A stretch of 64,000 nt of DNA from positions 26,982-90,981 of the forward strand of contig JAUUPT010000004.1 of assembly GCA_030843315.1 (NCBI GenBank), given 5' to 3'. The position numbers were made by a program, and so were the translations under genes. Positions 17,012 through 27,091 of this stretch are shown one piece after another; position 1 is the stretch's first letter, and every line of letters begins with the position of its first letter. Source of the DNA: Bacteroidaceae bacterium. Lineage in GTDB: Bacteria > Bacteroidota > Bacteroidia > Bacteroidales > Bacteroidaceae. The notes beneath the pieces were generated by a model. It searched no databases. It saw only the letters and a list, made by a program, of their open reading frames with translations, and had not been told where the DNA came from.

Positions 17012-18763
17012 ATGAAAGGAAAGTATTTATGGCTGGTGGGAATATGTGGTTTGCTGGCTGCATGTAGTTCTTCCACAGGGAGTTTGCCGGCAGAGAGTGT
17101 CCGGTTGAATCAGTTGGGTTATTATCCCGCACAAGAGAAAGTGGCTGTGACGGACAGCGGTAAGATTGAGCAGTTCACGGTGGTGGACGCTGCTACAGGT
17201 AAGGAAGTATTGAAGGGACAACCGAAGAGTACCGCCGTTTCCGAATGGTCCGGCAAGACAAGAACGACCCTGGACTTCAGCGAGATAGAGACTCCCGGAA
17301 AATACATCCTGCAGGTGAACGGAGCCTCGGTGCCTTTTGAAGTAAAAGACAGGGTGCTGGCACCTCTTGCCGATGCAGCCTTGAAGGCCTTTTACTATCA
17401 GCGCACGGGAATGCCTATCGAAGAGGCGTATGCCGGCAAGTGGAACCGTCCGGCAGGACATCCCGACGACCGGGTGATGGTGCATCCCAATGCCGCCTCT
17501 GCTACGCGACCCGCCGGAACAATCATTTCTTCTCCGAAAGGCTGGTACGATGCAGGCGACTATAACAAATACATCGTCAATTCCGCCTATTCCATCGGAT
17601 TGATGCAGAGTGTTTATAAACTCTTCCCCGATTACTTTGCCGCGCAATCTGTGAATATCCCCGAGAGCAACAACAGCACCCCCGACCTGCTGGATGAAAT
17701 GTACTATAACCTGGACTGGATGTTCACCATGCAAGACCCTGCCGATGGCGGTGTCTACCATAAACTCACCACCCCTTCTTTCGAAGGATTCATCAAACCG
17801 ATAGATTGCAAGCAACAACGCTATGTAGTGAAAAAGACGGTTACCGCCGCACTGGACTATGCCGCTGCCATGGCGCAAGCCGCCCGCCTGTTTGCTCCTT
17901 ACGAGAAAGATTATCCGGGCTTCTCCAAGCGCGCCCTCGCCACTGCCGAGAAGGCATACCTCTGGGCAAAGAAGAATCCCGAAGCCTATTACGACCAGGA
18001 TAAACTGGGTAAAGAGTTTGAGCCGCCCGTAAGCACCGGTTCCTATGGTGACAACAATGCCGACGACGAATTCTTCTGGGCTGCCACTGAGCTGTACCTT
18101 GCTACCGGAAAGACTTCCTACCGCGCAGATGCCGTGCAGAAAGCTCCCGCAGCCTTCCATACCCCCGGTTGGGGCAATGTATCGGGCTTGGGTGTTTTTG
18201 CCTGGCTGCAACCGGGAAAGGAATTGAATGCGGAAGACCAGGCCTTTGCCGATTCTCTGAAAGAGAAACTGATTGCTTATTGCGATGCTGCTATCGCAGA
18301 TGCCGACGCTTCATCGTTCCACTCACCTTACGGAAACAAGGCGAAAGATTTCTTCTGGGGATGTATTGCCGAAGGTTGTGCCGACCAGGGTATCTCGCTG
18401 GTTTATGCCTATCTTGCTACCGGCAATCGCGTTTACCTGGCGAATGCCTACCGTAATTCGGACTATATGCTGGGACGCAATGCCACCGGTTTCTGCTATG
18501 TCACCGGCTTCGGTAGCCATAGCCCCATGCACCCCCATCACCGTTTGTCGGCATCGGACGATATCGAAGAACCTATTCCCGGATTCCTGGTAGGCGGTCC
18601 TAACCCCGGTCAGCAGGACGGAGCGGTTTATCCTTCCGCCTATCCCGATGAATCTTACTCGGATACGCAGGGTTCCTATGCTTCCAATGAGATTGCTATC
18701 AACTGGAATGCAGCGTTGGTAGGTTTGGCGTCGGCGTTGGACGCACTGAGCGAACGGAAATAA
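17012..18763 (+). CDS. GH9 glycoside hydrolase lipoprotein with N-terminal Ig-like domain
   Basis: A 583-residue protein. A lipobox (LLAACS, Cys ~19) suggests a lipid-anchored, probably surface enzyme. Residues ~28-115 form the Ig-like CelD_N domain (RLNQLGYYPAQEKVAV). The GH9 (alpha/alpha)6 barrel follows. Catalytic residues are visible: the Asp pair of GWYDAGDYNKYI near 178-181 and the proton-donor Glu of SNEIAINWNA near 559, with GFGSHSPMHPHHR between. GH9 enzymes cleave beta-1,4-glucans and related beta-glycans by inversion. It is followed after 24 bases by an acetylesterase-like gene, so the target may be acetylated. Confidence 0.9.
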   Translation: MKGKYLWLVGICGLLAACSSSTGSLPAESVRLNQLGYYPAQEKVAVTDSGKIEQFTVVDAATGKEVLKGQPKSTAVSEWSGKTRTTLDFSEIETPGKYILQVNGASVPFEVKDRVLAPLADAALKAFYYQRTGMPIEEAYAGKWNRPAGHPDDRVMVHPNAASATRPAGTIISSPKGWYDAGDYNKYIVNSAYSIGLMQSVYKLFPDYFAAQSVNIPESNNSTPDLLDEMYYNLDWMFTMQDPADGGVYHKLTTPSFEGFIKPIDCKQQRYVVKKTVTAALDYAAAMAQAARLFAPYEKDYPGFSKRALATAEKAYLWAKKNPEAYYDQDKLGKEFEPPVSTGSYGDNNADDEFFWAATELYLATGKTSYRADAVQKAPAAFHTPGWGNVSGLGVFAWLQPGKELNAEDQAFADSLKEKLIAYCDAAIADADASSFHSPYGNKAKDFFWGCIAEGCADQGISLVYAYLATGNRVYLANAYRNSDYMLGRNATGFCYVTGFGSHSPMHPHHRLSASDDIEEPIPGFLVGGPNPGQQDGAVYPSAYPDESYSDTQGSYASNEIAINWNAALVGLASALDALSERK

Positions 18764-18787
18764 AACTAAAATAGTATAGAAGAATCA

Positions 18788-20215
18788 ATGAAACGTAATG
18801 TATTAATGATTGCATTGCTATGCTGCGCTGTGGCACTGAATGCAAAGGTCAAATTGCCGGCTTTGGTTGGCGACAACATGGTGCTGCAACAGCAGGCGGA
18901 TGTGAAAGTTTGGGGAAGCGCCGCCCCTTCGACAACGGTGCGTGTCACCCCCTCCTGGGATGGAAAGCCGTATACCTGCCGTTCGGATAAGGACGGGCAC
19001 TGGCTGCTTACGCTCCGAACCCCGTCGGGCGGCTATACCCCCTACGAGATTACGTTCGACGACGGCGAGAAAACGACTTTGAAGAACATTCTTATCGGTG
19101 AAGTATGGCTTGCCTCCGGGCAGAGCAATATGGAAATGCCGTTGAAAGGCTTCGGCGGTTGCTGCGTCAGGGGAGGAATAGACGAAGCTATTGCAGCTTC
19201 TGATGTGAAAGGCGTGCGTATGTTCAACGTACCTCTCCGTCAGAGTTACGAACCGTTGGCCGAGTGCGACGGCTCCTGGATGACGACCGAACTCGTGACC
19301 GATGTCATGAACTTCAGCGCCACCGCCTGGTATTTCGCTTCTTCCCTCAGCCGTGCGCTGCACCTGCCGGTGGGTATCGTCAACTGTGCCTACGGTGGTT
19401 CCAGCGTAGAGAGCTGGATCAGCCGTGAAATATTGGAAACCTATCCCGACATCTCACTGAAGCCCGAAGATATGGAGAAGGTGCTGGCGTGGGAACGTCC
19501 CCTGCTGATGTACAACGGTATGTTGCGCTCGGTAGAGAACTACACCATCAAAGGTATCATCTGGTATCAGGGCGAAACCAACGTAGGCCGCCACGAGCAC
19601 TACGCCCAGCGCCTGGCGGATATGGTGAAGCTGTGGCGCAAGGAGTGGGGACTGGGCGACATACCGTTCTACTTTGTAGAGATTGCCCCATTCGACTACG
19701 ACAGCCCCGCGCAAGACGAGAAAGCCGCCTACCTGCGCGAAGCCCAGTTCAAGGCGCAAAGCCTGATACCGAACAGTGCTATGATTTCCACCAACGACCT
19801 TGCCGAGCCTTACGAAAGGCATAACGTGCATCCCGGAAACAAAGCCCCGGTGGGCCGTCGCCTCAGTTACCTGGCGTTGAACCTTACTTACGGCATGAAG
19901 CAGATAGCCTGTTTCAGTCCGCAATACAAGTCGGTGGAGATGGAAGGAAACCAGGCATTTGTTTCCCTCGACCATATCGAGATGGGTATCTGCCGCAACT
20001 ATGACATCCGTGGCTTCGAGATAGCCGGCGAAGACCGTGTGTTCTATCTGGCGGACAGTGTATGGGTGCGTTGGCAAACCAATCACATCGTAGTCTCTTC
20101 AGAGAAAGTACCCCATCCCGTTGCCGTACGCTACTGTTTCCACGACTTCCAGATAGGTACGATGATTGGCGGCAACGAACTTCCGCTGATTCCGTTCCGT
20201 TCGGACGATTGGTAA
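18788..20215 (+). CDS. Sialate O-acetylesterase-like (SASA) carbohydrate esterase
   Basis: A 475-residue exported protein (signal ending ALNAK). The nucleophile motif is GQSNMEMP near residue 112, and NCAYGGSSVESWIS is the glycine-block segment. The usual DIHP/DNIHP box is replaced by HNVHPGNK near 346, so the Asp normally within three residues of the His is absent. SASA enzymes remove O-acetyl groups from sialic acid or from plant glycans. Its neighbour is GH9, not a sialidase, so plant-type or microbial acetylated glycan is more likely. The transcript ends in a 36-bp palindrome. Confidence 0.8.
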   Translation: MKRNVLMIALLCCAVALNAKVKLPALVGDNMVLQQQADVKVWGSAAPSTTVRVTPSWDGKPYTCRSDKDGHWLLTLRTPSGGYTPYEITFDDGEKTTLKNILIGEVWLASGQSNMEMPLKGFGGCCVRGGIDEAIAASDVKGVRMFNVPLRQSYEPLAECDGSWMTTELVTDVMNFSATAWYFASSLSRALHLPVGIVNCAYGGSSVESWISREILETYPDISLKPEDMEKVLAWERPLLMYNGMLRSVENYTIKGIIWYQGETNVGRHEHYAQRLADMVKLWRKEWGLGDIPFYFVEIAPFDYDSPAQDEKAAYLREAQFKAQSLIPNSAMISTNDLAEPYERHNVHPGNKAPVGRRLSYLALNLTYGMKQIACFSPQYKSVEMEGNQAFVSLDHIEMGICRNYDIRGFEIAGEDRVFYLADSVWVRWQTNHIVVSSEKVPHPVAVRYCFHDFQIGTMIGGNELPLIPFRSDDW

Positions 20216-20240
20216 CGGCATATCTTGATATAACTTTGAT

Positions 20241-20276
20241 AAAGCCCAGTGTCTGTCATGACAGACACTGGGCTTT
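20241..20276. terminator. 36-bp perfect palindrome, terminator of the esterase gene
   Basis: The 18-base arms (AAAGCCCAGTGTCTGTCA and its exact complement) meet with no loop, 25 bases after the esterase stop. A short T-run (CTTT) ends it. The right arm is also the first unit of the tandem array below. Confidence 0.6.
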
Positions 20277-20345
20277 GTTGTGACAGACACCAGTCCCTGT
20301 CACGATAGACACAGGCTTCTGTCGTGACAAACACAGGTCTCTGTC
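20254..20345. repeat. 22-bp tandem repeat array D (TGTCRTGACAGACAC)
   Basis: Four 22-bp units start at 20254, 20276, 20298 and 20320, followed by a partial fifth. Each carries TGTCRTGACA-like dyad sequence plus ACACNGG; units differ by 4-6 bases. No protein frame is maintained. Confidence 0.85.
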
Positions 20346-20360
20346 AAGGCAGTAAAAAGA

Positions 20361-20404
20361 AATGTCCCAAGAACGATAGGCGAGCCTGTCATCCTTGGGA
20401 CATT
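20361..20404 (-). terminator. Terminator of the large GH9 gene (minus strand)
   Basis: AATGTCCCAAG at 20361-20371 pairs with CTTGGGACATT at 20394-20404. On the minus strand the stem is followed by a T-rich run (TTTCTTTTTACT), 32 bases after the GH9 stop. Confidence 0.6.
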
Positions 20405-20435
20405 ATTGTATCTTTTGTGTATCTTATCTCTTATC

Positions 20436-22979
20436 TTAGCTCTTCAACAGGTGTTGTGCAGCCAGTACCAGGAACATATAGTGTGAAGAACCTCCACCCA
20501 ATACGTATTCAGTCTGTTGCCACAAGAACGGGAAGGTCAGCAGTTCCGGGAAGTCCGGACGGATGAGTGCTGTACCGGAGATTACACCACCGGGGATGTA
20601 CGACCAGTCTGCACGGTTCGCACCGTAAGCAACGGTAGCCGACTGTGCACCTACGCCTGAAGCAAATGATGCCTGGTTGATACCCGGGTGACATCCAAGG
20701 ATGAAGTTCAGTGCATTGAATACCGGCGCTTTCGGGAAGATATCAGGATAAGTAGATGCCAGGTAGTAATGTTGGTAACCGAAGTTCTGGATATCCCAAC
20801 CTGCTCCCCAGATGTGCGGACGGTAAGGTATGCCGTAAGGAGTCTCATGTACCAGTTCGTTCAACTCAGCCTTGTAGCCGATAAGCGCTTTGCGGAAGGC
20901 GGCGCAGAAGTTCTTAGCCTTCTTGTCCTTCATCTGTGCAACTTGTCTTTCCAGACGGGCGGTGTACCAACCCATGCGGCCAATCTGCTTCATGATGATA
21001 TCCTGGTTTGCATAAACAAAGTCCAGATAAGGTTTCTCACCGGTAGTCAGGTAAAGCTCTACGGCTGCAAATATCTTGGCAGACTGTGCTCTTTCACCTG
21101 CGTTGGTAGTCTCGAAGATCTGGCGGGCAATGTTGAGGCAATGTACGCTCAATGTATCGTTGAAGTTCTTCATAACGCGAGACATGGCTGCCAGCTGTCC
21201 GGCTGTATTCAGTTCGCTGCCCGGGTTATTCTGAGTATAAATCCAGCGGTCGTCTTCGGTGCCCAGCTTGCCGTCGGTCATGGCGGAAGCATCGCCCAGA
21301 AGTACGTATTGGCGGAGGCTGTTACAGATGATACCTCTGTACAGACGGCCCAGTGCCAGGTAACCGTTTACTACGGTGAGAGCACCGTTTTCTACCTGTT
21401 GCAACATATCGTTCTTTCCGTCGGGTTGATGGATTTCGGTGATACGCTTGATCTGGTCAATAGAAGTTACGTCAATATCCGGATGGAAGGCTTCGTATGC
21501 CATCGTCAGGATATAGGCTTCTCCGGCTTGTGATTCTACGCGAAGGTCAAAGTCACCGGCATCGTGCCAGCCACCGATGTTCACGTTAGGAACAACGTCA
21601 CCCGGTTTGTACTTGGAAGGAATATCTTCTGCTCTTTGGTTGTAACCGTCGAAGAGGTTGTCGGCAGGTGCCATCTGGGCGTCGTCCATGTGGCAGTAAT
21701 CATGCCATACGCGATATTTTTCGTTCACGCGCATGTGGCACATCTGTACCGGCAGGAAGTATTCGATAACCGGTTGCCATACGCCACGGTCGTAGATGCC
21801 TTCGTCGATGCGGAAGATAGGAGAAGTAGAGTCACCATACTTAATCTGGTAAAGACCCGGTTCTTTGATGTCTGTGAAGTCCACCTTCAGATAGTTATAT
21901 CTCAAGAACTTGCCCCAGCTTGACGGAGAAACAGTCTTTACTACATTCTGCTTGTCGGCGTCGATGCGGATAACCTGTGCAGACAGTTGGCGAGAGTCGC
22001 GAACGTCCATTTCAATCACAGCTTCCTTATCCTGTGCAGGGTGATAACCGATTTGTGAAGTCTGGATAACCGGCGTGTACATCCAATCGGATTGAATGTT
22101 CGGAGAGATGATCCATTTAACCGCACCTTTGGTGACTCCCGGCTTGATGTCGCTGCGCAGTACAAACCAACCGTTGTTGTGGTTCATACGGCCGTCATAC
22201 AACTTCAGGTCGCCGCTCAGTGATTCGATCGTCAACTTGCTATACGGATCATCCGGACGGGAAGTAAACTTACTACCTACTGCGTATGGTTTCGCGATGA
22301 TATCATCAGCTACAATCGGGTTGTATCCCTTACCTTCTGCTACAAAGTGGTCGAACTTTGCCAATGGGCGTCCTGCTTCATGGTAATGGCCGGCGTGCAG
22401 GTGGTTGGGCTCGGTAGTTATTACCGGAGAGTTGGGCTGTTGCGGGTAGATACCGCTTTGGCCGTCCATAATCCAAGGCTTGCCAAACAGATAGCCCGGG
22501 AAGAATTCAAGATTGAAACCTACCTTGCCGAGGAGTGCCTGCGGAACGGGGCGGTCCAGGTCTACCGTTACTTCTATATTCTTACCTTTACTTTCTACTC
22601 TTACCGTATAAGTAAGTTTATAGTCGGGATAAATCATCGGGTTGAAACCGGTGAGGTGGCGTGAAGAGTCGGGATAGCACAACGTAGCGGTGATGCTGTT
22701 TCCGTCGAGTTTACGATCCAATTGTTTCGGAACGGGTTGCCATTGTCCCGGAGTAGCTTCCATGCGGATGTCTCCGTTGGTTGCTATACGGTGTCCGTTC
22801 ATAATCACACATACTCCCCCTTGGTGTCCTTCGGGGTAGATGTCGTCGAAAGCCATCACGTCTACTCCTTGATTCTTGAAGTAGCCGGAAGATGTCAGCT
22901 TGAAATCCTGTGCGTGCAGTGAGCCGCCGGAAAATAACAAGGCCAAAGCCGATGTCAATACTAAATGTTTTGTTCTCAT
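20436..22979 (-). CDS. Large GH9 glycoside hydrolase, paralogue 1
   Basis: An 847-residue exported protein (signal ending SLHAQ). Residues ~24-300 form an N-terminal beta-rich module (SSGYFKNQGVDVMAFDD, YPEGHQGGV) that I do not recognise. An Ig-like CelD_N domain follows (QTSQIGYHPAQDKEAV), then the GH9 barrel. Catalytic positions are the Asp pair of GGWHDAGDFDLRVE near 471 and Glu of QQTEYVLGG near 822. It is close in every domain to the GH9 at 44228-46753. The neighbouring HTCS-1 gene lies 116 bases upstream on the same strand. Its substrate is probably a beta-linked glycan. Confidence 0.88.
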   Translation of the reverse strand: MRTKHLVLTSALALLFSGGSLHAQDFKLTSSGYFKNQGVDVMAFDDIYPEGHQGGVCVIMNGHRIATNGDIRMEATPGQWQPVPKQLDRKLDGNSITATLCYPDSSRHLTGFNPMIYPDYKLTYTVRVESKGKNIEVTVDLDRPVPQALLGKVGFNLEFFPGYLFGKPWIMDGQSGIYPQQPNSPVITTEPNHLHAGHYHEAGRPLAKFDHFVAEGKGYNPIVADDIIAKPYAVGSKFTSRPDDPYSKLTIESLSGDLKLYDGRMNHNNGWFVLRSDIKPGVTKGAVKWIISPNIQSDWMYTPVIQTSQIGYHPAQDKEAVIEMDVRDSRQLSAQVIRIDADKQNVVKTVSPSSWGKFLRYNYLKVDFTDIKEPGLYQIKYGDSTSPIFRIDEGIYDRGVWQPVIEYFLPVQMCHMRVNEKYRVWHDYCHMDDAQMAPADNLFDGYNQRAEDIPSKYKPGDVVPNVNIGGWHDAGDFDLRVESQAGEAYILTMAYEAFHPDIDVTSIDQIKRITEIHQPDGKNDMLQQVENGALTVVNGYLALGRLYRGIICNSLRQYVLLGDASAMTDGKLGTEDDRWIYTQNNPGSELNTAGQLAAMSRVMKNFNDTLSVHCLNIARQIFETTNAGERAQSAKIFAAVELYLTTGEKPYLDFVYANQDIIMKQIGRMGWYTARLERQVAQMKDKKAKNFCAAFRKALIGYKAELNELVHETPYGIPYRPHIWGAGWDIQNFGYQHYYLASTYPDIFPKAPVFNALNFILGCHPGINQASFASGVGAQSATVAYGANRADWSYIPGGVISGTALIRPDFPELLTFPFLWQQTEYVLGGGSSHYMFLVLAAQHLLKS

Positions 22980-23095
22980 AGTAATAAATAATTGTGTTAC
23001 TAATTTTGCACTAATATACGGGTTAAAATGGAGACGGAAGGGGGGTGTTTGTCACCAAAAGAGTGGCTAAATGTATAAAATGAAGGTGTTCTACC

Positions 23096-26000
23096 CTATT
23101 TTTTCTCCTTTTGGATACGAATGAACTCGGAAGGACTCATTTTGAACTCTTCTTTGAAGTGTCTGGTGAATATTTTGGGTGAGTTATAGCCCAGCTTGTA
23201 GGCTATTTCCGCTATCTGCAACTGGCTTTCCGCCAACAATTGCTGCGCCCTTTTCATGCGGATTACCTTTATGAACTCAAGCGAGGTCTTTCCGGTAATC
23301 TTTACCATCTTCTTGTAGAGGTAACCGCGCGATATATTCAGTTGCGTGGCAAGTTCCTCTACGGAGAAGTCGGCATTGTTGATGTTGGTTTCCACTATCT
23401 GGATGGCCTTCTCCACGAACTGCTGGTCGAGGGAAGTAATCGTGATGTGGCTGGGCTCTATCTTTATTTGCTGGTCAAAGAGTTCGTGCTTCTTGAGGTT
23501 GCTCTCTATGAACTTGCTGATGCGCAGCTTCAGCACTTCCATGTTGAAAGGCTTGGTGATGTAGTCGTCAGCGCCCATGTTCAGGCCTTCCAACTGGTAT
23601 TCTTCACTGGCTTTGGCGGTGAGCAGGATGATGGGGATGTGGGAAATGTTGATGTCGCTCTTGATGGCGGTACACAGTTCCAACCCGTTCATCTTGGGCA
23701 TCATCACGTCACTAATCACGATATCCACGTTCTCTGCTTTCAGCACTTCCAGGGCTTCTACGCCGTTCATGGCTTTCAGCACGTTGTAGCTGGTGGAGAG
23801 GCAGGCGCTGAGGAAGTCGAGGAAGTCGTAGTTGTCGTCCACCAGCAGGATGGTGTAGTTCAGTTCGTTGCTGCTACTGCCCAGTTTCGGTGCCAGTTCG
23901 TTCTCTTCGGCGGGTTGCTCCTGCATCTGGGGCTGCGTGGCGGCGTGCATGGGCAGGCTGATGGTGAAGATGCTTCCGTGGGGCACGTTGGTGGAAACCT
24001 GGATGTTGCCCTTGTGCATTTTCACGTACTCCGCCACGAGGTACAAGCCGATGCCGCTGCCTCCCTGGCTGCTCTCCTGATGCTCTGCCTGGTAGAAGCA
24101 TTCGAATATCTTCTTCTGCTGGGCAGCGTCGATGCCGCAACCTGTGTCGCAGAACTGCATCATGAGGCTGCTGTCTATGATATTGATTTTAATCTCGATG
24201 CTTCCCTTGTTCTCGGTGAACTTGAAGGCGTTGGAGAGGATGTTCATCACAATCTTACGCACCTTGTCGTAGTCGAAGTCCATCAGTATGCTGGGCTGCT
24301 GGGCGGTGATGCGGTAGTCTATCTCACGGGTGCGGGCTATGTTCTCGAAGGCCTGGAACTGGTCGCGTACCAGGCTCACGATGTCGCCGTGTATATAATG
24401 TATGCTTTCTCCGCTGGCATCCAGTTTGCGGAAGTCCAGCAGTTGGTTGATGAGTTCCAGCAGGTAGCGGGCATTGTTTTGCGCCGTATATAATAAGGTG
24501 TTCTTGTACTGCGGATATTTGTTGAGGAACTCTTCGAGCGGGTTGATGATGAGCGACAGGGGAGTCCTCAGTTCATGGCTCACGTTGGCAAAGAACTGCA
24601 TCTTCATGTCCGTTATCTTCTGCTGCCGTTCGTTTTCCTGCTCTATGGCTTTCTGCTCGGCCGCCCGTTTGCGGCGGGTGCGGTAGTAGGCGATGACTTT
24701 CCAGCCGATGAATGCAATGATGACGGAGTACAGCAGGTATGCCCACCAGGTTCTGTACCACGGCGGCAGTATGCGGATGGTGATGGTCTTGATGTTGGGC
24801 GACCACATGTATTCCGAGTTGCACGCTTTCACTTGCAGGTCGTATTTGCCCGGCGGCAGTATGGAGAAATCTATCTGGTTGCTCGTGGTGTAGCTCCAGT
24901 CCGATTGCTGCCCCTTGATGCGGTAGGCATAGCGCACCTTGCCCGGCTCTATGAAGTCGAGGGTGGAGAAGCGGAGTTGGAAGAAAGGTATTCTCTCTTC
25001 CAGGATGACTTCGGTGGCGCATTCCAGTGACTTGCCGTTCAGCATCTGAGACAGCGGGTAATACTGGGGTTCCACACCGGTCAGGTACACTTCGGCATTA
25101 TACGTGCTGTGCACTATCTCCTGGGGGATGATGGTGGTGTAGCCGGTAGGAGTACCAACGAATATATTGCCGTTCTTCAGTTTGTAGAGGGCGCGTTCGT
25201 TGATGTTGTTGGAAGTGATGCCGTCGTTCACGTCGTAGCTGGTGATGGAGAACGGCTTCTGAGCCAGGTTGATGCGGGTCAGACCGTTGCAGGTGCCTAT
25301 CCACATCTGCTTGTTGTTGTCCTCGTTGATGGCGGTTATCAGGTTGGCGGGCAGGCCGTTGCTACGGTCTATGTAGCTGATGCTGTCCGTGTTGAGGTCC
25401 CAGTAGGCGAGGCCCTGGGTGCCCCCCATCCAGATGATGTTGCGGCTGTCTTTGTAGATGGTGTAGAGGTTGAGCTGCTTCATCGGTTGCGTGCCGCCGG
25501 TGTTCGTTTCTACCAGTTTGCATTGGTGGGTGCTGATGTTTACGGTCATCAGGCCGAGGGTGGTGGCGGCATACAGGGTGTCGTTGCCGTTGTATATCAG
25601 CTGCTTGATGTTCGGGCGGTTGGGCTCGTCGAAGATGGTTTCGAAGGTGCGGCTCTTAGGGTCCAGCTTCTGGATGCAGCCGTCCAGTGTGCCTATCCAG
25701 ATGTTGCCGTGCTTGTCCTCTTGTATGCCGTAGACGTCGTTCCCTTTCAGACCGCTGTTCTCGCTGGTATATTGCGTCACTTTTCCGTTGTCGTAGCATA
25801 TCAGCCCGTTCTGGAAACTACCCAGCCACAGCCGGTTCTTGCTGTCTTTCTGCAGGGTGACGATGACGTTGGCAGGGGTCGGAATCCGTTCCGGTGAGGG
25901 GCTGTTCAATGCCTGGCGCAGGAGTCCGCCGCCGTCGGTGCCGTACCAGATGGCAAGGGAATCTTCGCAGAAGGAGAGGATGTCGCTGTATTGCCACAAC

Positions 26001-27058
26001 TTTTGGTTGAGGAACACCTGCGACTGGGGCACGTAGTAAGAAATACCCTGCTTGAAGTTACCTATCCACACGATTCCTTCCTGGTCGATATGAATGGCAT
26101 TGAGGTTGTTGCTGGCAATGGTATGCGGCTTCAGGGCATCGTGCGACAGGTTTGTCAGGTTGCCCGACTGCGGCTGGTAGATGAACGCCCCGAGGTGGCT
26201 GGTGATGAGCCAGATGTTTCCTTTGGTATCTTCGGCAATGTGGCGTATTCGGTTGAATTGCTCGGTGTGGATGGGCAGTTTTATTTCTTCCCATTCCGTC
26301 TGCATATTCTTCTTATAGAGGAACAAACTGTTCTGGAAGGTATAAACCCAGATGCCGCCGTTGCGGTCGATGTACACGCTGGGGATGTGCCTTTCCAGCA
26401 GCCGCTTGTATTGCGAGGGGATGGGGATCTCCTGCGTGAGCGAGGAATTGATGTCCGTATAGTACAGCTTTCCGCTATTGTAGATGGAGTAGATATGTTC
26501 GTCGGTCACAAACAGGCGGGTGATGGCGGATTCTGCCAGCGGATAGATCTTGGTCAGGTTCTGTTCGTGGTCGTAGATGTGTATCTTGCTGTCGTCGTAT
26601 GCCCACAGATACTTCTTCTTGCGGTCTGTTCCTATCCGGCGCACGGTGTCGCAGGCGATATTGAACTGTCGCAGAATTTCCCTGCTGTTCTGGTTGAACT
26701 TCCCCGTCTGGTAGTCGTAGATGGCATATCCCTGATCGGTAGATACCCAGACGTTGCCTTGCCAATCTTCGAATATATCGGAGATTCCGTTGTCGGGCAG
26801 GTTGTCGATGCCCTGGTAATATTGTTGGAAGGTGTAAGAGTCGTAGCGGTTCAGCCCGGAAGCGGTGCCCACCCATAAGAAACCGCGGCTGTCGCGGCAC
26901 AGGCAGTTGATGCTGTTGTTGGAGAGTCCTTCGCTGGTGGATAGTTGCCTGAACATGATGATGCTCTGCTCCGCAAGGGCGGCATGGGCTGCGTATGGAA
27001 ATACAGCGCTTATCAGAAGCACTATACAGCATATCAGATTGGTTACAGAGGCTTTCAT
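23096..27058 (-). CDS. Hybrid two-component system sensor/regulator (HTCS-1)
   Basis: A 1320-residue one-protein signalling system with signal peptide, periplasmic two-beta-propeller sensor (repeated GN-I-W-IGT blades, to ~690), Y_Y_Y domain, one membrane segment near 785, HisKA with phosphoacceptor His in SHELRTP (~828), HATPase (GCGID, GGSGIGLYL), receiver with Asp in SDVMMPKMNG (~1116), and AraC-type HTH at the end. It binds a PUL oligosaccharide and activates nearby genes. I chose ATG 27058: the TAGGTTTG promoter element on this strand (27084-27091) lies so close to the ATG at 27079 that transcription would start after it. Confidence 0.93.
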   Translation of the reverse strand: MKASVTNLICCIVLLISAVFPYAAHAALAEQSIIMFRQLSTSEGLSNNSINCLCRDSRGFLWVGTASGLNRYDSYTFQQYYQGIDNLPDNGISDIFEDWQGNVWVSTDQGYAIYDYQTGKFNQNSREILRQFNIACDTVRRIGTDRKKKYLWAYDDSKIHIYDHEQNLTKIYPLAESAITRLFVTDEHIYSIYNSGKLYYTDINSSLTQEIPIPSQYKRLLERHIPSVYIDRNGGIWVYTFQNSLFLYKKNMQTEWEEIKLPIHTEQFNRIRHIAEDTKGNIWLITSHLGAFIYQPQSGNLTNLSHDALKPHTIASNNLNAIHIDQEGIVWIGNFKQGISYYVPQSQVFLNQKLWQYSDILSFCEDSLAIWYGTDGGGLLRQALNSPSPERIPTPANVIVTLQKDSKNRLWLGSFQNGLICYDNGKVTQYTSENSGLKGNDVYGIQEDKHGNIWIGTLDGCIQKLDPKSRTFETIFDEPNRPNIKQLIYNGNDTLYAATTLGLMTVNISTHQCKLVETNTGGTQPMKQLNLYTIYKDSRNIIWMGGTQGLAYWDLNTDSISYIDRSNGLPANLITAINEDNNKQMWIGTCNGLTRINLAQKPFSITSYDVNDGITSNNINERALYKLKNGNIFVGTPTGYTTIIPQEIVHSTYNAEVYLTGVEPQYYPLSQMLNGKSLECATEVILEERIPFFQLRFSTLDFIEPGKVRYAYRIKGQQSDWSYTTSNQIDFSILPPGKYDLQVKACNSEYMWSPNIKTITIRILPPWYRTWWAYLLYSVIIAFIGWKVIAYYRTRRKRAAEQKAIEQENERQQKITDMKMQFFANVSHELRTPLSLIINPLEEFLNKYPQYKNTLLYTAQNNARYLLELINQLLDFRKLDASGESIHYIHGDIVSLVRDQFQAFENIARTREIDYRITAQQPSILMDFDYDKVRKIVMNILSNAFKFTENKGSIEIKINIIDSSLMMQFCDTGCGIDAAQQKKIFECFYQAEHQESSQGGSGIGLYLVAEYVKMHKGNIQVSTNVPHGSIFTISLPMHAATQPQMQEQPAEENELAPKLGSSSNELNYTILLVDDNYDFLDFLSACLSTSYNVLKAMNGVEALEVLKAENVDIVISDVMMPKMNGLELCTAIKSDINISHIPIILLTAKASEEYQLEGLNMGADDYITKPFNMEVLKLRISKFIESNLKKHELFDQQIKIEPSHITITSLDQQFVEKAIQIVETNINNADFSVEELATQLNISRGYLYKKMVKITGKTSLEFIKVIRMKRAQQLLAESQLQIAEIAYKLGYNSPKIFTRHFKEEFKMSPSEFIRIQKEKK

Positions 27059-27083
27059 GTCGGTATCTATCTTAAACATGCTA

Positions 27084-27091
27084 CAAACCTA
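27084..27091 (-). promoter_or_regulatory. -7 element for HTCS-1
   Basis: On the minus strand this reads TAGGTTTG (TAnnTTTG). Its distance to the in-frame start codons decides between them in favour of 27058. Confidence 0.55.

Noticed and set aside
16882..17067. 61-codon frame before the GH9 lipoprotein
   Set aside because: It overlaps the GH9 start in another frame, and the GH9 lipoprotein signal is the better reading.
20254..20345. CRISPR array
   Set aside because: Units are directly joined with no spacers and no cas genes are present.
23240..24493. 417-codon plus-strand frame across HTCS-1
   Set aside because: Antisense to the receiver and kinase domains; composition is that of a reverse-strand shadow.
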